A stretch of DNA of 9,815 nucleotides from Candidatus Aegiribacteria sp. GTDB lineage: Bacteria; Fermentibacterota; Fermentibacteria; Fermentibacterales; JCC-6. Shown piece by piece: positions 6,106-9,815 of this stretch. Positions within the stretch are counted from its first letter, which is position 1. Each line of letters opens with the position of its first letter. The DNA lies in assembly GCA_030640155.1 (NCBI GenBank), contig DAOWJX010000003.1, forward strand, positions 1 to 9,815. The letters are read 5' to 3'. The notes beneath the pieces were generated by a model, which was not told the origin of the DNA, made no database searches, and saw only the letters and a program-made list of their open reading frames with translations. A program made the translations under genes and the position numbers.

Positions 6106-7976
6106 TGATTATACTCCAGATGATTGATAACTCCTGATCTGTAAAGGAGCAATCCAAACCGATCATACACTTCATTCTGAATTTTCTTTACTGCTGTTCG
6201 TACGAATTCCTTAACGGGAGAATCGCTTTTTAATCTCTTAAGTATATCAGTTAACTCTTCATATGATGAGATGATATGACCAACTCCTGATGCGGATATT
6301 TCATCAATGATACTCCTGAAACTTTCGTAATGGGGACCAACAATAACGGGTACTCCCCTCATAAGGGGTTCAAGGACGTTATGTCCCCCGAGAGGCACAA
6401 GTGTCCCTCCCACAAAAGCGGCTTTGCCAACACCATAAAACCGAGCTAGTATTCCATGCAGATCAAGGATGACACTGTCAAATCCTCCTGTATCTTTTGA
6501 ATCGGCAAGTTCTGTCCATTTCACGGGAGAGAAACCAAGATTTTTCATGATATCAAATACTTCATCAACTCGCTCGAGGTGCCTTGGTACCAGAACAGGG
6601 AAATATCCAGCTTTTCGAGATGCTTTGAGTATGGTTACTTCCTCTCCCCTTCTGGTTGAACCAGCAACCAGAACGGGTAGATCGGTCTGCAGCATATTGT
6701 GCCATTCTACCGGCGGGTCACCGTGATCGGAACAGGCCTTGGAATCACCTGTTACGGTGATGTTTTCAGGATTCGCGCCAAGTAACCCGAAGTATTCCGC
6801 ATCTTTGTTGCTTCGCGCAAGGATACCCGAAAAGCATAAAAGCATTCTTCTTAATAATGGTTTGAATACCCGGTACCCTCTGAAACTTCGTTTTGAGAGC
6901 CTTCCGTTGACGATCATGCATGGAATGCAGGATTCAAGAGCTTCAAGGATAGTGTTTGGCCATATTTCAGTTTCGGTTATTATGAGTGCCCTCGGTTTTA
7001 TTCGACGGATGAACCGTTGTGCAAATAGTGGTGTATCAAGAGGGCTGAAACTGCCTGGAAGGTTCATTCTATCCAGGAATAACCGTCCTGAAGGAGTGAA
7101 ACACGTTATCCAGACCGGTATGTTTCTTTTTTCAAGATACGATACAAAGGGAAGAAGTCCGTTCAGTTCACCAAGAGATGAGCCATGAAGCCAGACCGGA
7201 TTAGATTTCATTTCCGCAACAAACCCCTGCCTTTCCTTTCTTTCCCTTGATGATCTGAATTTGAGTGCCACTATTGCCGGTGTGTGGAGAATGTAACCAG
7301 CCGATTTTACAATAAATCTGAGAAATCGGGCGGATGGTGATGTAAAAAGATCAGCGCTGTTAGTGACTCTTGAAATTTCCCTTTCTATTCTGTCCAGCCA
7401 TATATCGGGATCATCTCCCCTTCTCATAGGTGGAAATGGTCTTCCCTCAACCACGCTCACCCTCGCAAATGGCAGCGGAAGCAGAAAACTGTCCCAGGAG
7501 GAGAAACGGAGTGCAGGCCAGGCTGATGCTCCGATTGAAACAACAGGTCTCCCTCCAAGCCTGGATATATGAGCAATTCCCTTCTTCACTTTCTCTGCGG
7601 GACCTCTGGGACCATCCGATGTAATTGCGCAGTCCGTTCCACCTCTGAGTCTACCGACAATTTCCCCGAGTGCTCTCACCCCTCCCCTGCTGCTGGAACC
7701 CCGGACAGTTGAGAACCCCATTGAATGAAGAACATTTGCTGCATACTGTCCATCCCTGTTCTGACTTACGAGAACAGTAACACCCTCATTCCGATGCGTA
7801 TGAATAAACGAAAGCTGTCTTCCATGCCAGAATACGAAAACTGCGGATCTGCCCCGAGTATGTCCTGCCCTCAAACCGTCTTTTGAGAAGTAGAATACCC
7901 GCCACGAACTGCCTATCAATCTCATGAAAATGCGTCCCACTATCCGGGATAACTTGAATAAATCAGGAGCTTTCAT
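6102..7976 (-). CDS. waaA: Fused LPLAT (DUF374) - Kdo transferase (WaaA/KdtA)
   Basis: One continuous frame carries two enzymes. From an N-terminal ATG at 7976 it is 624 residues; positions here are counted from that ATG. The N-terminal part (about 1-215) is a DUF374 lysophospholipid acyltransferase-like domain: FVFWHGRQ at 47-54, SQNRDGQ at 71-77, VRGSSSRGG at 91-99, TSDGPRGP at 119-126. The C-terminal part (about 220-620) is a GT-B Kdo transferase with a short hydrophobic lead (about 221-241), WLHGSSLGELNG (catalytic Glu) at 262-273, TETEIWPN at 334-341, NGRLSKRS at 357-364, PRHLERV at 464-470 and FVGGTLVPLGGHNVLEP at 521-537. WaaA transfers Kdo from CMP-Kdo to lipid IVA at the cytoplasmic membrane. 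The usual N-x-K-F-D strand reads DSKACSD. In many genomes DUF374 and waaA are separate neighbours. Alternative starts are ATG 7988 (AAGG upstream) and TTG 8054, which is less likely because it lies 92 bp into lpxB. Confidence 0.93.
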   Translation of the reverse strand: MKAPDLFKLSRIVGRIFMRLIGSSWRVFYFSKDGLRAGHTRGRSAVFVFWHGRQLSFIHTHRNEGVTVLVSQNRDGQYAANVLHSMGFSTVRGSSSRGGVRALGEIVGRLRGGTDCAITSDGPRGPAEKVKKGIAHISRLGGRPVVSIGASAWPALRFSSWDSFLLPLPFARVSVVEGRPFPPMRRGDDPDIWLDRIEREISRVTNSADLFTSPSARFLRFIVKSAGYILHTPAIVALKFRSSRERKERQGFVAEMKSNPVWLHGSSLGELNGLLPFVSYLEKRNIPVWITCFTPSGRLFLDRMNLPGSFSPLDTPLFAQRFIRRIKPRALIITETEIWPNTILEALESCIPCMIVNGRLSKRSFRGYRVFKPLLRRMLLCFSGILARSNKDAEYFGLLGANPENITVTGDSKACSDHGDPPVEWHNMLQTDLPVLVAGSTRRGEEVTILKASRKAGYFPVLVPRHLERVDEVFDIMKNLGFSPVKWTELADSKDTGGFDSVILDLHGILARFYGVGKAAFVGGTLVPLGGHNVLEPLMRGVPVIVGPHYESFRSIIDEISASGVGHIISSYEELTDILKRLKSDSPVKEFVRTAVKKIQNEVYDRFGLLLYRSGVINHLEYNQ

Positions 7977-9063
7977 GCTTGATCTCATTGTAAAGAAGCC
8001 TTGCTGTTCTTTCCGCTGCACCGTTATCACCAAGGACTTTACGAACATATTCAAGATTCGACAGTGATCTTTTTCTTGTTTCTGTTTCGCACAGCAGAGG
8101 AATTATCAACTCCGCGATGCTTTCCGGCGTAACATTATTCTGTATGAGTTCAGGTGCGACGTCTTTCCCTGAAACAATATTAGCCATACCTATTCTGTCC
8201 ACGCCTCGTACAAGCAATTTTGCGAGGAAATATGTCAATCGGGAAGTTCTGTATGTAATAATAAATGGAATCCCCCAGAGTGCTGTCTCCAGTGTGGCAG
8301 TGCCCGAACATACAACGGCAGCAGACGCGTTTTGAAGCGAGGCGCTGATTGAATTCACCAGTGTTACTCCTTCAGTATTCAAGGCGCGGTCATACAATCC
8401 TGATGGGACGGATTCTGTCACAGCTACGGCAGCATTCCGGACAAACCCCTTACTTCTAAGAATTGAGTAGGCATCAAGCATCGGATCAAGAAGATTGGCA
8501 ACTTCCTGTTCCCTGCTTCCGGGAAGAAAAGCCAGATCTCTTTCAGGTTCTGAATCAGCAGGTTCTGGAATCGCGTCTATAAGAGGATGTCCTGCGCACA
8601 CAGCCCTTACTCCATGACTGTTGTAGAATTCTACTTCGAATTCGAAGAGAGTTATCATGAGATCAACACTCTTTCGGATTTTTCTGACTCTTCTTCTACC
8701 CCACGCCCATAACTGTGGAGAAATATAATATATGACTTTGAAACCTTTTTTCTTTGCCCATTGAGCCAGTGGTATATTGAAACCGGGATAATCAACCAGA
8801 AGAACCGCATCCGGATCTTCAGAGATGATAAGTGATTTCATCTTATTTCTCAGACAGCGTAATTTATTCAGAGAAGAGATCACTTCGGCAAAGCCCATTA
8901 CGGAGTAATCTTCAAGATCAAACAGCACATTTACACCCGCATCAGAAAGATTGCTGCCTCCAAGACCTGAAGCTTGTACCGGAACTATTGCCGAAAGTTT
9001 CCTGTAAAGTTCTCCAGCACGGATATCACCGGATGGGTCACCTGCTGAGATGACGAGATTCAT
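7963..9063 (-). CDS. lpxB: Lipid A disaccharide synthase
   Basis: LpxB joins UDP-2,3-diacylglucosamine and lipid X to form the beta-1,6 lipid A disaccharide; it is a peripheral cytoplasmic-membrane GT19 enzyme. The 366-residue sequence carries AGDPSGD at 7-13, LVDYPGFN at 89-96 with the catalytic Asp (D91), YYISPQLWAWG at 112-122, GHPLID at 158-163, LPGSR at 180-184 (the Arg that binds UDP), SGTATLE at 253-259 and PELIQ at 304-308, in family order. The usual Glu of AGExSGD is Asp here (D9), and the next LHG reads IRAG, so the first loop is slightly divergent. The start ATG 9061-9063 overlaps the oxidoreductase stop (ATGA). The end overlaps the LPLAT-WaaA start by 14 bp. Confidence 0.96.
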   Translation of the reverse strand: MNLVISAGDPSGDIRAGELYRKLSAIVPVQASGLGGSNLSDAGVNVLFDLEDYSVMGFAEVISSLNKLRCLRNKMKSLIISEDPDAVLLVDYPGFNIPLAQWAKKKGFKVIYYISPQLWAWGRRRVRKIRKSVDLMITLFEFEVEFYNSHGVRAVCAGHPLIDAIPEPADSEPERDLAFLPGSREQEVANLLDPMLDAYSILRSKGFVRNAAVAVTESVPSGLYDRALNTEGVTLVNSISASLQNASAAVVCSGTATLETALWGIPFIITYRTSRLTYFLAKLLVRGVDRIGMANIVSGKDVAPELIQNNVTPESIAELIIPLLCETETRKRSLSNLEYVRKVLGDNGAAERTARLLYNEIKHESS

Positions 9064-9815
9064 ACTCCAGTCAGATCCTTCAGAATTTCTTCTGTCGCTA
9101 TCTGTATCTGGCTCGAGATTATTTTTGCAGATCGGAGAGCGATAAGGCCGTCTTTCCCCGAAACAGCCGGAGAGCAGCCTGTATCACATGCTTTCAGAAA
9201 ATCTTTAAGCTCAGCGGTAAGGGCGTCACCTTCTTCAACAATTATTGAAAGGGGTACGATATTTCCGGATGATACGCGAAAAGCCTCAACTTTTCTTGAT
9301 GCGAAATCAACCGATACATAGCTCTTATGCTGAAAAAACCTCAATTTCCGAATCTGTTCTCTCGAGATTCGACTTGCGGTCATATTAACAACACAGCCAT
9401 TCTCAAACTGAATTCTTGCGCTGGCAATATCCACATTATTACTGAGAACAGGCACCCCTGATGCCTGAACTGAAGTAACTGGAGATCGCACGAATGAAAG
9501 AACCAGATCAATGTCGTGAATCATAAGATCCATTACAACTGAGACATCGGTTCCCCTGGGGTTGAAAGGCGCCATTCTGTGCCCTTCTACGAAAAGTGGT
9601 GTGTCAATATATTCTGCTGCGGCAAGTATGGCCGGATTAAAGCGTTCCACATGACCAACTGCCAGAACAAGGTCAGTTTCTTCTGCGAGCTCCACCATTT
9701 CACTGCCTTCTTCGGGATTCGCTGCGATAGGTTTTTCTACAAGAACGTTCACTCCAGCTCCGAGAGCTTTCATGACCACTCCATAATGCCCCGAAGTAGT
9801 ACAGGCGACAACAAC
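9060..9815 (-). CDS. Gfo/Idh/MocA-family oxidoreductase (5' end beyond window)
   Basis: The frame is open from the window edge, so about 70 N-terminal residues with the NAD(P) glycine motif are missing; 251 residues are visible. The edge reads VVVACTTSGHYG, then the family's VLVEKPIA motif, whose lysine is catalytic, then VGHVERFNP. VMDLMIHDIDL carries the conserved Asp/His of the C-terminal substrate domain, and later strands (ARIQFENGCVVNMTAS) fit this family. These enzymes oxidise or reduce sugars and related compounds using a bound NAD(P). Placement directly before lpxB with an ATGA overlap is typical of lipid A clusters. GnnA of Acidithiobacillus, which oxidises C3 of UDP-GlcNAc for amide-linked lipid A, is encoded beside lpxA/lpxB. 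That role is possible here, but the partner transaminase is not visible. The GTG at 9779 is not the true start because the homology continues upstream. Confidence 0.9.
   Translation of the reverse strand, partial: VVVACTTSGHYGVVMKALGAGVNVLVEKPIAANPEEGSEMVELAEETDLVLAVGHVERFNPAILAAAEYIDTPLFVEGHRMAPFNPRGTDVSVVMDLMIHDIDLVLSFVRSPVTSVQASGVPVLSNNVDIASARIQFENGCVVNMTASRISREQIRKLRFFQHKSYVSVDFASRKVEAFRVSSGNIVPLSIIVEEGDALTAELKDFLKACDTGCSPAVSGKDGLIALRSAKIISSQIQIATEEILKDLTGV

Noticed and set aside
5900..6175. 91-residue minus-strand frame across the lpxK/waaA junction
   Set aside because: It overlaps both genes in another frame, where their conserved sequence clearly explains the coding.
6739..7188. 149-residue + strand open frame within the LPLAT-WaaA gene
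   Set aside because: It is antisense to well-conserved WaaA/DUF374 motifs and encodes no recognisable domain.
7977..8054. TTG 8054 start for the LPLAT-WaaA gene
   Set aside because: It lies 92 bp inside lpxB, uses a rare codon, and the added residues are not part of the DUF374 domain.
1..9815. CRISPR array, tRNA/rRNA genes, insertion sequences, prophage
   Set aside because: No regularly spaced repeats, cloverleaf sequence, transposase or phage protein was found on either strand.

Overview
The window looks like a Gram-negative bacterium, probably an uncultivated lineage of the wider FCB group. Three things suggest this: a complete stretch of lipid A/Kdo genes (outer membrane present), a surface or secreted protein ending in a FlgD-like / type IX secretion-style C-terminal module, and a stand-alone RRM RNA-binding protein of the kind common in FCB bacteria and cyanobacteria. 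A Fermentibacterota-like candidate phylum is a low-confidence guess from gene style alone; nothing here proves it.

Layout. Positions 1-174 hold the 3' end of a secreted-protein gene on the + strand, closed by a perfect 13-bp hairpin terminator. An AT-rich non-coding stretch follows (about 241-559), with a candidate promoter and small inverted repeats. It passes abruptly into a GC-rich, heavily self-complementary leader (560-660) in front of a small RRM gene (687-947), which has its own terminator (970-999). The rest of the window (1026-9815) is a single minus-strand run of nine genes meeting the RRM gene tail to tail. In transcription order they are: a Gfo/Idh/MocA oxidoreductase (cut by the window edge), lpxB, a fused LPLAT(DUF374)-Kdo transferase (waaA/kdtA), lpxK, nadB (L-aspartate oxidase), an NlpC/P60 lipoprotein, a small exported cysteine-containing protein, and two SAM-dependent methyltransferases.

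How the genes fit together. LpxB makes the lipid A disaccharide, LpxK phosphorylates it at 4', and the Kdo transferase adds the first inner-core sugar. The LPLAT domain fused to that transferase probably acts on a lipid in the same membrane pathway. The oxidoreductase upstream of lpxB could be a GnnA-type UDP-GlcNAc 3-oxidase (which would imply amide-linked lipid A), but its partner aminotransferase is not in view. Four junctions are ATGA overlaps and two others overlap by about 14 bp, so the run is probably one translationally coupled operon that also carries NAD synthesis and peptidoglycan-remodelling genes.

The most interesting element is the RRM leader. One 8-nt strand (629-636) can pair with three different copies of ATGCYGCA (560-567, 571-578, 639-646), and other segments also have mutually exclusive partners. 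This suggests a cis-acting RNA switch or an autoregulatory binding site. No CRISPR array, tRNA, rRNA, insertion sequence or phage gene was seen.
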